A stretch of DNA of 64,000 nt from UTCFX2 sp963726375 (lineage in GTDB: Bacteria; Chloroflexota; Anaerolineae; Anaerolineales; UBA4823). The first letter of the stretch is position 1; the number at the start of each line of letters is the position of its first letter. Location of the stretch: positions 811,287-875,286 of the forward strand of contig CAVSCE010000009.1 of the NCBI GenBank assembly GCA_963726375.1, read 5' to 3'. Position numbers and translations under genes: made by a program. Positions 41,020 through 50,691 of the stretch are shown piece after piece. Below the pieces are notes generated by a model. That model searched no databases, was not told the origin of the DNA, and saw only the letters and a list, made by a program, of their open reading frames with translations.

Positions 41020-42177
41020 ATGAAGCAGAAATTGAGCTTGTTCTTTGCAGTCCTTCTGACCTTAAGCTTGATCCTGGGCGCATGCGCACCTGCAGCGACA
41101 CCTGCACCTACAGAAGCAGCCGTCGTCGAAAAGACAGAAGAAGTGGCGGTCGAAAAGACAGAGGAAGTGGCAGTCGAAAAGACTGAAGAGGTTGTTGCAG
41201 CTGAGACAGAGGCGGTCGTTGCCGAACCAGTCGAAACCGAAGGTCCCGCTCCTGCGGCCGAAGGCGGCTGGTGCTCAGGGACGAAGATTGTATTCTTCCC
41301 CGGCGGCGCTCCAGGCGGACCTTTTGAGACTGTCGTTTACAACGGTGCTGTTCAGGCTGCCGCGGATACAGGCGCGCAGGTGGAATATGTGTGGTCTGAT
41401 TGGAACCCAGAGAAGATGATCACGCAATTCTCCGAAGCGATGGCAACCAGCCCTAATGGCATCGCTGTGATGGGTCATCCTGGGACCGAGGCTTTCGCGC
41501 CATTGATTGATGAAGCTGAATCTAAGGGGATCATCGTCACAAGCATGAATGTTCAGCTGGCCGATCTTCAAAGCAAATACGGCGGCGCAGGTTTCGGATA
41601 TGCTGGAGCGCTTCAATATGAAGCCGGATATGCCTTAGGAAAGGAATCCCTTGCCCGATCTGGTTTGGCCGCAGGAGATAAGGCTTTTGTCTGGGGTTTG
41701 ATCGCTCAAGCTGGACGTGGTGAGCGCACAAAAGGGATCGTCGACGCTTTGGAAGAAGGAGGCGTTGAGGTCATCTATCAGGAGATTGATGATGCTACCA
41801 ACAAAGACGCGGCAGCTGGCGTACCGATTTTTGTTGGCGTTATGTCTGCAAATCCTGATATCAAAATGATCGTAACTGACCACGGCAATCTGACAGGAAC
41901 CCAGCAGACTTTCCTCGAAAGCGCAGGGCTTGGCCCGGATGATGTCTTCGCCTCCGGTTTTGACCTCTCCATTGCAACAGTCGATGCCATCCGTAATGGA
42001 TGGACCGACCTGGTATCCGATCAACAGCAATGGCTTCAGGGCTATATGGGAATCCTGCAGATCTGCCTGTCCCATAACTATGCATTCTCTGGACTCCAGA
42101 TCGATACAGGCGCCGGTTTTGCCCACAAGGACAATGTTGAGATGCTCGCTGCTCTGGTGGAGAAGCAGGTCCGCTAA
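41020..42177 (+). CDS. ABC transporter sugar-binding lipoprotein (CUT2/ribose type)
   Basis: An intact 385-residue binding protein with signal peptide MKQKLSLFFAVLLTLSLILG and lipobox LGAC (Cys22). A Glu/Val/Lys/Thr linker built on an eight-residue repeat (residues about 36-60) precedes a RbsB-like domain. That domain shows KIVFFPGGAPGGPFETVVYN, GIAVMGHPGTEAFAPLIDEA and IKMIVTDHGNLTGTQQTFLE. It lies at the head of a binding protein/ATPase/permease set. The sugar is unknown; galactose is one guess because galactokinase follows. AGGAG is located seven bases upstream of the start. Confidence 0.93.
   Translation: MKQKLSLFFAVLLTLSLILGACAPAATPAPTEAAVVEKTEEVAVEKTEEVAVEKTEEVVAAETEAVVAEPVETEGPAPAAEGGWCSGTKIVFFPGGAPGGPFETVVYNGAVQAAADTGAQVEYVWSDWNPEKMITQFSEAMATSPNGIAVMGHPGTEAFAPLIDEAESKGIIVTSMNVQLADLQSKYGGAGFGYAGALQYEAGYALGKESLARSGLAAGDKAFVWGLIAQAGRGERTKGIVDALEEGGVEVIYQEIDDATNKDAAAGVPIFVGVMSANPDIKMIVTDHGNLTGTQQTFLESAGLGPDDVFASGFDLSIATVDAIRNGWTDLVSDQQQWLQGYMGILQICLSHNYAFSGLQIDTGAGFAHKDNVEMLAALVEKQVR
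41125..41196 (+). repeat. Three tandem 24-bp repeats inside the binding-protein linker
   Basis: Units at 41125-41148, 41149-41172 and 41173-41196 each encode VEKTEEVx and differ at a few third positions. They extend the linker between lipid anchor and binding domain. Copy number could vary by slippage. Confidence 0.85.
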
Positions 42178-42191
42178 TTATTTTTCTAATC

Positions 42192-42229
42192 GAATGTCCT
42201 GGTCAGGTGACAAAACTGCCAGGACATTC
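42192..42229 (+). terminator. 11-bp hairpin after the CUT2 binding-protein gene
   Basis: GAATGTCCTGG (42192-42202) and CCAGGACATTC (42219-42229) pair perfectly with a 16-base loop. The following TAAAAATCC is not a U tract. As at 35688, it separates a binding-protein gene from the rest of its transporter. Confidence 0.6.
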
Positions 42230-42334
42230 TAAAAATCCATGGCAAAGGTCGGACGATAATTTCTTGAGTTGGAGTTTAATTTTAAGAACCCAGTGAAATA
42301 CACATCCTACCTTAACCACACTTGAGGTGAAACA

Positions 42335-43117
42335 ATGGAAAATCGATTAGAGCTGCGAAAAGTATCCAAACTTTTCGGAGAAGTACAGGCGCTGGAAGAT
42401 ATTGATTTCCGTTTGGGTCGGAATGAAGTGGTCGGCCTGCTCGGAGATAACGGCGCAGGAAAATCGACATTAATCAAGATTATTACCGGTTATCACCAAC
42501 CAACCTCGGGTGAAATACTTTTTAATGGACAGAAGGTTGATAATTTGACGGTCCCAAAGGCGAGGCAGCTTGGGGTCGAAACTGTCTATCAGGAACGCGC
42601 CCTCGCTGAGCTGCAGACATTGTGGCGAAATATATTCCTGGGTCGTGAGCTTACCAACCGATATGGTCTGCTCGATGTTAAGAAAATGAAATATGAGACC
42701 CACCGCCTGATGGTGCAGTCGATGGGTTTCACATCCTCTGCAGTCGATCCGAATTCTAAAGTCGGCACTTTCTCTGGGGGTGAGCGGCAAGGAGTTGCAA
42801 TTGTAAGAGCGTTGTACTTTGACGCTGATATCATCATTCTGGACGAGCCAACAATGGGCTTATCCTTGAAGGAAACCCAAAAGTTATTAAATTTCGTAAA
42901 CAATATTCGCAAAGCCGGAAAATCAGCCATATTTATCGATCATAATATTTTTCATGTCTATTCTGTAGCCGATCGAGTGGTCGTAATCGACCGAGGTAGA
43001 GTGGCAGGGGAATTCACGACCAAAGAGATCACCCTGGAGGATTTGATGGAAAAGATGATCCGGATCGCTGAGACAGGCAGTTTTGAGGAACCTGTTGTCA
43101 GACAGGAGAGTAATTGA
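42335..43117 (+). CDS. ABC transporter ATP-binding protein, single domain (CUT2 type)
   Basis: An intact 260-residue ATPase with Walker A LLGDNGAGKSTLIKII, Q-loop YQERALAELQTLWRN, signature FSGGERQGVAIVRALY and Walker B DIIILDEPTMGLS. Classical RbsA-type proteins have two such domains. This one has only one, like FrcA-type members. GAGGTG six bases upstream sets the start. The stop overlaps the permease start (TTGA), so the two are coupled. Confidence 0.94.
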   Translation: MENRLELRKVSKLFGEVQALEDIDFRLGRNEVVGLLGDNGAGKSTLIKIITGYHQPTSGEILFNGQKVDNLTVPKARQLGVETVYQERALAELQTLWRNIFLGRELTNRYGLLDVKKMKYETHRLMVQSMGFTSSAVDPNSKVGTFSGGERQGVAIVRALYFDADIIILDEPTMGLSLKETQKLLNFVNNIRKAGKSAIFIDHNIFHVYSVADRVVVIDRGRVAGEFTTKEITLEDLMEKMIRIAETGSFEEPVVRQESN

Positions 43118-44127
43118 TCATGGCGGCTATAGAAGATTCGAACGTTCCTCCTTATAAAGAAACCTTCAATCTAAAGAGGTTTGTACGAGCTAACGGCACT
43201 CAACTGGGCATTTTTAGCGTTTTCATCGCTTTGTGGGCAATATTTATCATTCTGGCACCTGGCACTTTTACAAAGCCTCAAATTTACTATGCTTTCATGT
43301 CCACGATCCCATTCTTTGCAATCATGGCGATGCCTCTGACTATTTTGATCATCGCTGGGGAAATGGACCTTTCATTTCCTTCCGTGATGGCGATTGGGAT
43401 GGTGATATTCCTGCTTACTTATTTTCAATTTCAATCAATCTGGTTGAGCTTCGCAGCCGCATTGGCTGTCGGTCTGTTTGCAGGATGGATGAACGGGATT
43501 ATCATCGTGCGATTTGGCATCCCTTCACTGGTCGCCACGATCGGCACGCAGTTCTTCTGGCGTGGAGCAGTGCTGGTGTTATCTCAGAACAAGAACGGCT
43601 CGCTGGCTTACGCGATGCACACTCCGCTGTATAACATTCTGGTTGGGAAATTGTTCGGCGTATTCCCAATGCAGATGGTCTGGCTGATCGTTATCACAAT
43701 CCTGGCATGGGTTCTGCTGAACCGGACGCGCTTTGGCGCCCATATCTACCTCATCGGAGATAACGCCGAAAGTGCAAAACTAATGGGTGTCAACAACGGC
43801 TGGGTTCGCATCCGAGCCTTTATGCTGCTGGGTGTCATCGCAGCATTTGCTGGTGTGGTCGCAAGCCTGCACGTCAAGTTTTTCTGGCCAAGCCTGGGTG
43901 ATGGCTACCTGCTGAAAACCATGGCCTCTGTCTTCCTGGGAGGTACCTCGGCATTTGGCGGCGTCGGTACGATTTTTGGAACATTCTTTGGTGCTTTCAT
44001 CATTGGTGCGATCGAAGCAGCAACCGTAGCAGTCGGACTTACAGGCTTCTGGACCCAGCTGATATACGGATTGATCATCATTCTCTCGGTCACCATGCAT
44101 TCTGTGCTTCGCAGGCGAATGGAATAA
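43114..44127 (+). CDS. ABC sugar transporter permease (CUT2, RbsC-like)
   Basis: About 337 residues with eight to ten hydrophobic segments. Family motifs are IAGEMDLSFPSVMAIG, GWMNGIIIVRFGIPSLVATIGT, GARIYLIGDN-like (GAHIYLIGDNAESAKLMGVN) and VFLGGTSAFGGVGTIFGTFFG. Either a TTG at 43114, five bases after AGGAG and overlapping the ATPase stop, or an ATG at 43120 may be the start; the TTG gives better spacing. It completes the CUT2 transporter with the two preceding genes. Confidence 0.92.
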   Translation: MIMAAIEDSNVPPYKETFNLKRFVRANGTQLGIFSVFIALWAIFIILAPGTFTKPQIYYAFMSTIPFFAIMAMPLTILIIAGEMDLSFPSVMAIGMVIFLLTYFQFQSIWLSFAAALAVGLFAGWMNGIIIVRFGIPSLVATIGTQFFWRGAVLVLSQNKNGSLAYAMHTPLYNILVGKLFGVFPMQMVWLIVITILAWVLLNRTRFGAHIYLIGDNAESAKLMGVNNGWVRIRAFMLLGVIAAFAGVVASLHVKFFWPSLGDGYLLKTMASVFLGGTSAFGGVGTIFGTFFGAFIIGAIEAATVAVGLTGFWTQLIYGLIIILSVTMHSVLRRRME

Positions 44128-44135
44128 ATGGGGGA

Positions 44136-45310
44136 ATGGATTCTTTAAAGCGAAGTGAGTTCATCGGAAAGGAATTTAAAAAATATCTTCGGTTCTCAAC
44201 CGGAGATGATAACGCGTGCTCCTGGTCGTGTGGACTTGATGGGCAGCCACACAGATTATAACGAAGGTTTTGTGCTCACGCAGGCTGATTGATAGAGATA
44301 CCTGGCTTGCTGCCCTGCCGCGCCCGGATCGCACCGTAAGAATCGCCTCGTTAAACACGCCGGGTTTCTATTCATTCAACCTGGACGATATCCAGAGATT
44401 TTCCGAATTCGTCGTGGGGTAATTATGCCTGCGGCGTCGCAAAAATCTTCCAGGATGAAGGTTTGTCGCTCATGGGTTTTGATGGATTGCTCCACAGCAC
44501 AGTCCCATTCAGCAGCGGTTTGAGCTCATCTGCCGCCCTGGAAGTTGCCGTAGCAGTTATGTTCGATCTGCTTGGGAATCTGAAGATTGATCCTGTTCAA
44601 ATGGCAAAACTCTGCCAGCGCGCAGAGAATGAGTTCGTCGGGATGCGCTGCGGTATTCTGGACCAGTATTCATCCCTGATGGGCAGGGCTGGACATGCGC
44701 TGTCTGTTGGATTGCCGCATCTCTCCAGAGTGAATATATTTCAATTCCTGGGGATCTCGAGGTGGTAATATGCGATACCCACGCCGAGCGCGCTCTGACT
44801 GGATCGGAATACCCCGAACGCCGCGCCCAATGCGAACAGGGTGCAAGAATCCTGGCAGGTTTTTATCCAGGGCTCAGATCACTTCGTGATGCCGATTTGG
44901 GCCAACTGGAGGAACACCATAAGGATATGCCTGAAATCGTTTTCCGCCGGTGTCGGTTCATCATCAAGGAGAACCAGCGCGTCCTGGATCTGGCTACGGC
45001 CCTGTCAAAGCCTGATTATGATCAGGTCGCTTCATTGACAGCCCAATCTTATCTCGGTGCCCGAGATGAATTCGAGATAGGCTGTCCCGAGATGGAAGCC
45101 ATGTACAGCGCAATGATAGGCGGTCCAGGTGTGATTGGCGCCCGGCAGGCTGGAGCCGGCTTCGGGGGCTGCATGGTCGCATTCGTTCATCAATCTGCGG
45201 GCAGCTCATTTATAGATCAGGTCTCTTGCCAATATCAATCAAAAACTGGGATTGAGCCAAAAGTCTTCGCAGTCCAAGCTGCAGAAGGTGCTGGCAGGCT
45301 GGAAATGTAG
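44136..45310 (+). CDS. galK: Galactokinase-like GHMP kinase, at least four frameshifts
   Basis: About 391 residues when joined. Family signatures are APGRVDLMGSHTDYNEGFVL, VPFSSGLSSSAALEVAVAV (ATP-binding GHMP motif), FVGMRCGILDQYSSLMGR with the catalytic Asp, and GAGFGGCMVAFV near the C-terminus. The enzyme should phosphorylate galactose or a close relative at C1. The signature has Ser where galactokinases normally have Glu (GEHTDYN); that Glu contacts the sugar, so specificity may differ. Breaks lie near 44200, 44283, 44420 and 44740. It begins nine bases after the CUT2 permease and is likely co-transcribed, linking the imported sugar to phosphorylation. Confidence 0.85.
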
Positions 45311-45323
45311 CATTTTTTGGGAT

Positions 45324-46362
45324 TTATCGAGGAGTGATTTTCCAGCCAAAATGCTCGATCTTGATCTGCGCACTCGGACCAGGCCAGTAGATATGGGAAA
45401 AATAACTAGCCCCGCGCAGCGCAGATGGGTTTCGGCCGCGCGTCACGATGATGTGGTCGGGATTGTGATTAGCGAAGTATTTATCTCGCAAGATCAGCGA
45501 TCGTCCCATCGTCGGATCCATCGGCATCCAGCCGATGCCGGGAAGATAAACTTCCAGCCAGGCATGCTCCTTCCGCGCCAGCGGCTCACTTTCCTTCGCA
45601 AGAAAGAGCACACCTTCCAAATAGCGAGCAGGTATCCCTGCTGAACGGCACAAGGCAATGGTCAGATCGGCGTATTCACTGCAGTCTGCCCCCATCTCGC
45701 CCAATGAAGCCTGAGCACCCCAGTCTTTTTCATTTTCCGTGTAAACCAGGTTATCGGCCGCATAATCATAGATTGCACGAGCCTGCTCGCAAGGATTCGG
45801 TTTACCTTCGATCACTTCGGCTGACAAACTCATAATCTGGGGATTGTTCGATTCGATATGTAATTCCGGGCTGGTAAATTCCTCAGGCAGCTTGCCTTCA
45901 CAAACCGTGAGGTCGTATTCCAGATGGTTGACTCTGATCAGGTAGCTAAGTTCAAGGAATAAGCTCCCCCTGGTAAAAGTCCCTTCAAATCAAATTCAGC
46001 AATCAGATTTCCATATTCATCAAAGAAAGTCCGGTAATTTGGCCAGTTGATCGAGGTTTTTATCACCTCCTGGTAAGGCGGGATCGATTGGATCAGAGCA
46101 ACCCACAGGTTGTGCTTGGAGGGTCCTCCTGGACCATAATTTGTAATTTTAAATTCTTCAACAACCTGGTATTCAACGCTTCCCAGGAATTGGAGTGCCT
46201 CAGGATTTGCCTGCTCAAGTTCTTTTTCCTTTGAAACAACCTGCTCTCTTTCCCTGGAAGATTTCTGAAATCGCTGCGCCACCACGCTCACAGGCTGAAA
46301 GCAAGGTCAGCAGACGCGCAAAATCCGGCAATCAACGCACCTTTCAAACTGCTTTTTTGCAT
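45324..46362 (-). CDS. Transglutaminase-like lipoprotein, about three frameshifts
   Basis: About 345 residues when joined. The N-terminus MQKSSLKGALIAGF continues after a shift as ARLLTLLSAC, a lipobox, so the protein is probably exported. The C-terminal half is a transglutaminase-like papain-fold domain with catalytic Cys in GADCSEYADLTIALCRSAG, His in KEHAWLEVYLPGIGWMP and Asp in DPTMGRS. Such domains hydrolyse or cross-link peptides. Breaks lie near 46310, 45955 and 45840. It is the only minus-strand gene between 34 and 54 kb, convergent with galK and divergent from the activase gene. Its link to sugar use is unclear. Confidence 0.8.
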
Positions 46363-46443
46363 AACGCATTCTATCATGCTCAAGGTCTCCTTACCTTGCA
46401 ACCGGCTTGACAACATCCTTCTAGATGATATGATTTAGCGGAC

Positions 46444-47236
46444 ATGAACTCTCCTAAAACAGGCATTATCTTCAATATCCAGGAATTTTCTGTTCATGAT
46501 GGACCAGGCCTGCGAACGACCGTTTTCTTGAAAGGCTGCCCGTTGGACTGCAGCTGGTGCCATAATCCGGAAGGAAAATCATCGTTCCCTCAGATCATGC
46601 AAAGTCCTTTGGGAGAGCGCCGGGTGGGTGAAACCTGGGAATCATCAGCTCTGGCTGAAAGATTGAACAGGCAGGCGTTCATCCTCCACCAGAACCAGGG
46701 CGGTGTGACATTTTCGGGAGGCGAGCCGCTCCTGCAGGCTGCATTTATTGCAGAGGTGATCGAAAGTCTGGATGATCTTCATACCTTATTGGATACATCA
46801 GGATATGCCAGTGAAAAAGATTTTTGCTTATTGGCAGAAAGGGTGGACCTGGTCTATTTTGACCTCAAACTGCTGGACGATTTGCTGCATCGGAAATATA
46901 CCGGGATGAGCAATGGTCCAATCCTTGCACAATTTAAACCTTCTCAGCCAGACTGGAACCCCTTTTGTTGTTCGCATCCCGCTGATCCCGGGTGTGACTG
47001 ACACTGTCAATAACCTTAATGCGATCGCCCGGTTGATCTCCCAACTGCCTACGATTCCACAGGTGGAGCTTCTGCCGTATAATTCTCTAGCCGGGGCTAA
47101 ATATGCCTCGTGCGGAAAAACCTTCGATCCAGATTTTGACCCTCTTCAGCCGATAGAAACTCGGTTGGAAGTTTTTTCTTCAATCGGATTGAACGCCAGC
47201 GTCCGTCGACGGGAATATAAATTCAGTAATGGATAG
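46444..47236 (+). CDS. Glycyl radical enzyme activating enzyme (radical SAM), one frameshift
   Basis: About 265 residues when joined. The radical SAM cluster motif is CPLDCSWCHNPEG (CxxxCxxC), preceded by FSVHDGPGLRTTVFLKG, the hallmark of PFL-activase-like proteins. Later segments are GGVTFSGGEPLLQAAF, TLLDTSGYAS and, after the break near 46935, TGTPFVVRIPLIPGVTD. The Cys-rich ferredoxin-type insert found in many activases of dehydratase-type glycyl radical enzymes is absent; only about 25 residues separate CHNPEG from the next helix, as in PflA. It installs a glycyl radical on the enzyme encoded next, eight bases downstream. Confidence 0.9.
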
Positions 47237-47243
47237 TTGCTCA

Positions 47244-49349
47244 TATGAGCCATCCTGACCAATAGATTAATTGAAATGCGCCAGCAAATCCGCAACCGCG
47301 CAGCAAGCGAGTTCCGTCAAGCGGCAGCGCCTGATGTGCTGAGTGAATGCATTTCTGAAAACCTTTCCTGGACAAAACGAGCAGCTCGCTTGATCCGCCG
47401 CATGTGTGAAGCCGAGCGACCTGTTATCTTTCCTAACGAACGAATTGCATTCACCCGGACGGTCCCTGCTGTCCCTCCCATTTTGAATCCCAAAGAATGG
47501 GATGCCTATACGAAAGGTTATACCATTCATGAATTAGGTCCAATTAACAACATCTGTGCTGATTGGGGTATGGTCCTTATTCCAGGGTTTGAATGGCCGC
47601 AGGCAAGTTGCAGTCGCTTCAAAAGACCAGCATTCCAGATGATCCGGAATCGATCGAATTTCTGGATAGCGCCATCGAGACGATTGATGCTGTCCTGGAA
47701 TTAGCTGCACGTTATGCAGAAGAAGCCGCGCCGAACCGGTCAGATTGAGATCGCTGACAACTTTAGGCATTCTCCGGCGAATCCACCCCGTTCGTTTCAT
47801 GAGGCTTTGCAAGCGCTCCGATTCTTGCATGCCACAATCTGGCTGGGCGGACATTACCATGTCGGCCTCGGTCGCTTCGATCAGTATATGTGGCCGTACT
47901 TGAAAAATGATCTGGAGAGTCAAAGCCCTGGATAACCAAGGGGCTGAAGAGTTGCTTGCTGAGTTTTTCCTATCCTTAAATAAGGACAGCGATCTCTTTC
48001 CAGGTGTCCAGCAAGGCGACAACGGGCAATCCCTCACACTCGGGGGAATGACCCGGGATGGTCCCGACGGTTGCAATCCACTGACCCAAATGGCGCTGCG
48101 AGTGGCTTGCGAGACAGCGATGATCGACCCAAAAATCAACCTGCGAATTTCCTCACACACTGACCTTGAATTACTGAGCCTGGCTTCTGAATTAACTCGA
48201 AGAGGATTAGGTTTTCCCCAATATTCAAACGATGAAGTCGTCATTCCCGCTCTGGTCGAACACGGTTATGCGCTACCTGACGCGCGCGATTATACCGTCG
48301 CTGCCTGCTGGGAGTTCATTATTCCTGGAAAAGGGATGGAAGTGGTCAATATCGGAGCTGTCTCTTTCCCTTATGCTGTGGATCAAGGCATCCGAAAAGG
48401 CTTTAAATCCGGCAGTGATTTTTCTATGGTGCAGGAGGCTGTCAAAGAAAATATTCGGGTTCAGGTAGATTTGCTGGTCACCAGGTACAGAAACCTTCTT
48501 CTCCCGCCCGCGCCATATTATTCTGTCTTTATGGACGGCTGTTTGGAAAACGGCCGTGATTTATCTGCTGGATTGGTTTACAACAATTATGGGATCCATG
48601 GTGCTTGTTCCGCCAACGCCGCCGACGCCCTGGCTGCAGTCAAATCGGGATTTCTTGAAAGTCGGATCTCGATGCCAGACCAACTGATCAAAGCTTTGGA
48701 TTCGAGTTTTCATGAAGATGAAAGCCTGCGCCGTTGGCTGGTTGAAGAAGGACCAAAAGTTGGTAAGAATTCAGACCTTGCCGATGACATGCTGGTCTTT
48801 CTCTTCGAAGAGTTCGCAGCAGCATGCGAATCTCATAAAGACAACGGCCGCGGAGGCATCATCCGACCAGGATCCGGTTCAGCAATGTACTACGTCTGGC
48901 TGGCGCGCGGGCATGATGGAATGAGCGAGCCGATCGTCGGCGCAACAGCAGACGGCCGACGACAGGGCGAATTCTTCAGCGCGAATCTTTCTCCTTCACC
49001 TGGGATCGCTTCCGATGGTCCCTTCAGCATCTTCGCATCCTTCTCAAAGATCAATTACGGCCGAATTTACAACGGCGGGCCAATCACTCTCGAGCTTTCG
49101 GATACTGTTTTTACTGATCAAGAGTTTCTCCATAAACTAGCTATGTTGGTGCGGACCTTCGCCCAGCTTGGCTGCCAGCAGCTGCAAATCAACTGCTTGA
49201 ACGTTGAGAGGCTGAATGAAGCACGGATGCATCCGGAACTGTTTCGTGATTTGATCGTTCGCGTTTGGGGATGGAGTGGTTATTTTTGCGAGCTGGCACC
49301 GGAATATCAAGAACAGATCGTTGCGCGCGTTCTTTACAACAGCGTATAA
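47244..49349 (+). CDS. Glycyl radical enzyme of unknown substrate, several frameshifts
   Basis: About 700 residues, somewhat shorter than the usual 780-850. The radical site near the C-terminus is LIVRVWGWSGYFCEL (RVxG pattern). The active-site Cys lies in DYTVAACWEFIIPGKG, giving Cys-x-Glu as in the dehydratase/C-X-lyase branch and not the Cys-Cys of pyruvate formate-lyase. Other family segments are NPKEWDAYTKGYTIHELGPI-like and GATADGRRQGEFFSANLSPSPG. Breaks lie near 47256, 47590, 47700, 47750 and 47930; from 47907 to the stop it is unbroken. The start at 47244 needs a shift; an in-frame ATG is at 47276. An activase precedes it and a UroD-like gene follows. I cannot assign a substrate. Confidence 0.85.
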
Positions 49350-49361
49350 TCCTTTGTCCTT

Positions 49362-50423
49362 ATGAATTTTAATCAAGAACAAATCAGTCTTCAAACTGGA
49401 ACCAGCCTGAGTCACAAGGAACGTGTCAGGAAAGCGCTTCTTCACCAGCCGATCGACCATCTTCCAACGCAGATTAATTACACATCTAGAATGGGGGAGA
49501 TCCTGGCCTCGCACTGGCATCTTCAAATGGACGAGCTGCCTCAATTCCTGGATAACCATCTGATCCGAGTGGATCTAAATCTTGAAGGAATCAATAAACC
49601 AAAGGAAGCAATTCGATTTGATTGGTGGGGTGCTGGTCATTCAACCAGCGAGGAAGGCTATTTCATCGCTCACAGCCCTTTGGCTGAGAAAAAAGACCTC
49701 GATTCGGTTTTTTGGCCCGAACCGCACGCACCAGGATTGCTTGATGACGCTTCGGAGGTCATCAAAGAATATGGTCAGGAATTCTTTATCCTACCGAATT
49801 TTGGCTGGGCTCTTTTTGAGCGCGCCTGGTCACTGCGCGGTTACGAGCAGCTGATGATGGACCTCGTCCTTGATCCAGGTTACGTTGAGGAATTGCTGGA
49901 CCGAATCGTGAATATCCAGCTGGTATTGATTGATCGTTTTCTTGGGCTCGGCGTAGACGGATGCTATTTTGGCGACGATTACGGCGCCCAAAACAGGCTG
50001 CTCTTCTCACCAAATACATGGCGAAAAATGATCAAACCGCGCTTGCAGCGGATGTTTGCACCATTTATTGAGCGCGGTCTCCCGGTTGTGATGCACTCTG
50101 ACGGCGCCATCGAATTGATTCTGCCAGATTTAGTAGAGATTGGCCTTACCTGCTTGAATCCGATCCAGCCAGAGGTCCTGGACCACTGCACCCTCCGAAG
50201 CCAATACAATGAGCGGCTTTCTTATTATGGGGGTATATCAACTCAGACTGTCCTGCCTCATGGCGATCCTGATGAGGTCGGTGATGCAATCCAGAGCTGC
50301 ATTCAAACGCTCGCACCTGACGGAACAGGATTATGGATCGCACCATCCCACCGCTTGATGTCGGACATCCCTGTTCGGAACATTGAAGCATTGCTGGCTG
50401 GATTTCGAATGATTTCATCATAA
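49362..50423 (+). CDS. Uroporphyrinogen decarboxylase-like protein 3
   Basis: An intact 353-residue UroD/MtaA-fold protein starting 12 bases after the glycyl radical enzyme stop, so the two are very likely co-transcribed. It opens with SLSHKERVRKALLHQPIDHLP and contains VDGCYFGDDYGAQNRLLFSP, LPVVMHSDGAIELILPDLVEI, CLNPIQPEVLDHC and YYGGISTQTVLPHGDPDEV. As in UroD-like 2, the usual HxC metal pattern is replaced by His-Ser-Asp-Gly. It may process a product or substrate of the glycyl radical enzyme; nothing in the sequence shows which. Confidence 0.85.
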   Translation: MNFNQEQISLQTGTSLSHKERVRKALLHQPIDHLPTQINYTSRMGEILASHWHLQMDELPQFLDNHLIRVDLNLEGINKPKEAIRFDWWGAGHSTSEEGYFIAHSPLAEKKDLDSVFWPEPHAPGLLDDASEVIKEYGQEFFILPNFGWALFERAWSLRGYEQLMMDLVLDPGYVEELLDRIVNIQLVLIDRFLGLGVDGCYFGDDYGAQNRLLFSPNTWRKMIKPRLQRMFAPFIERGLPVVMHSDGAIELILPDLVEIGLTCLNPIQPEVLDHCTLRSQYNERLSYYGGISTQTVLPHGDPDEVGDAIQSCIQTLAPDGTGLWIAPSHRLMSDIPVRNIEALLAGFRMISS

Positions 50424-50575
50424 TACATCCTTCAGGATTTCATCCAATTATGACTGACACTCCCATTCTCAATCACCCAACAATGGCTGGAATTCCCATT
50501 ATTAAAATGACATTGTAGCAAAGGTCATAAGGATTCTGATCGCACAACCTGCATGTAAGGGGAAATCAGGTCTGA

Positions 50576-50630
50576 TTGACAATTGATCATCAAATCGCTA
50601 TAATGTGAACGTTCCCGATAACGGTAACAT
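50576..50630 (+). promoter_or_regulatory. Promoter and operator of the second LacI gene
   Basis: Consensus TTGACA (50576-50581), 17 bases, TATAAT (50599-50604). The operator-like CGTTCCCGATAACGGTAACA (50610-50629) begins at the predicted transcript start. Its alignment with the reverse complement of 39669-39688 gives 17 matches in 20. Confidence 0.85.
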
Positions 50631-50691
50631 ATATTTATCGGATACAAATATTTATCCACCAGGATAAACTAGACGAGGCAGGTTTTTCGGA

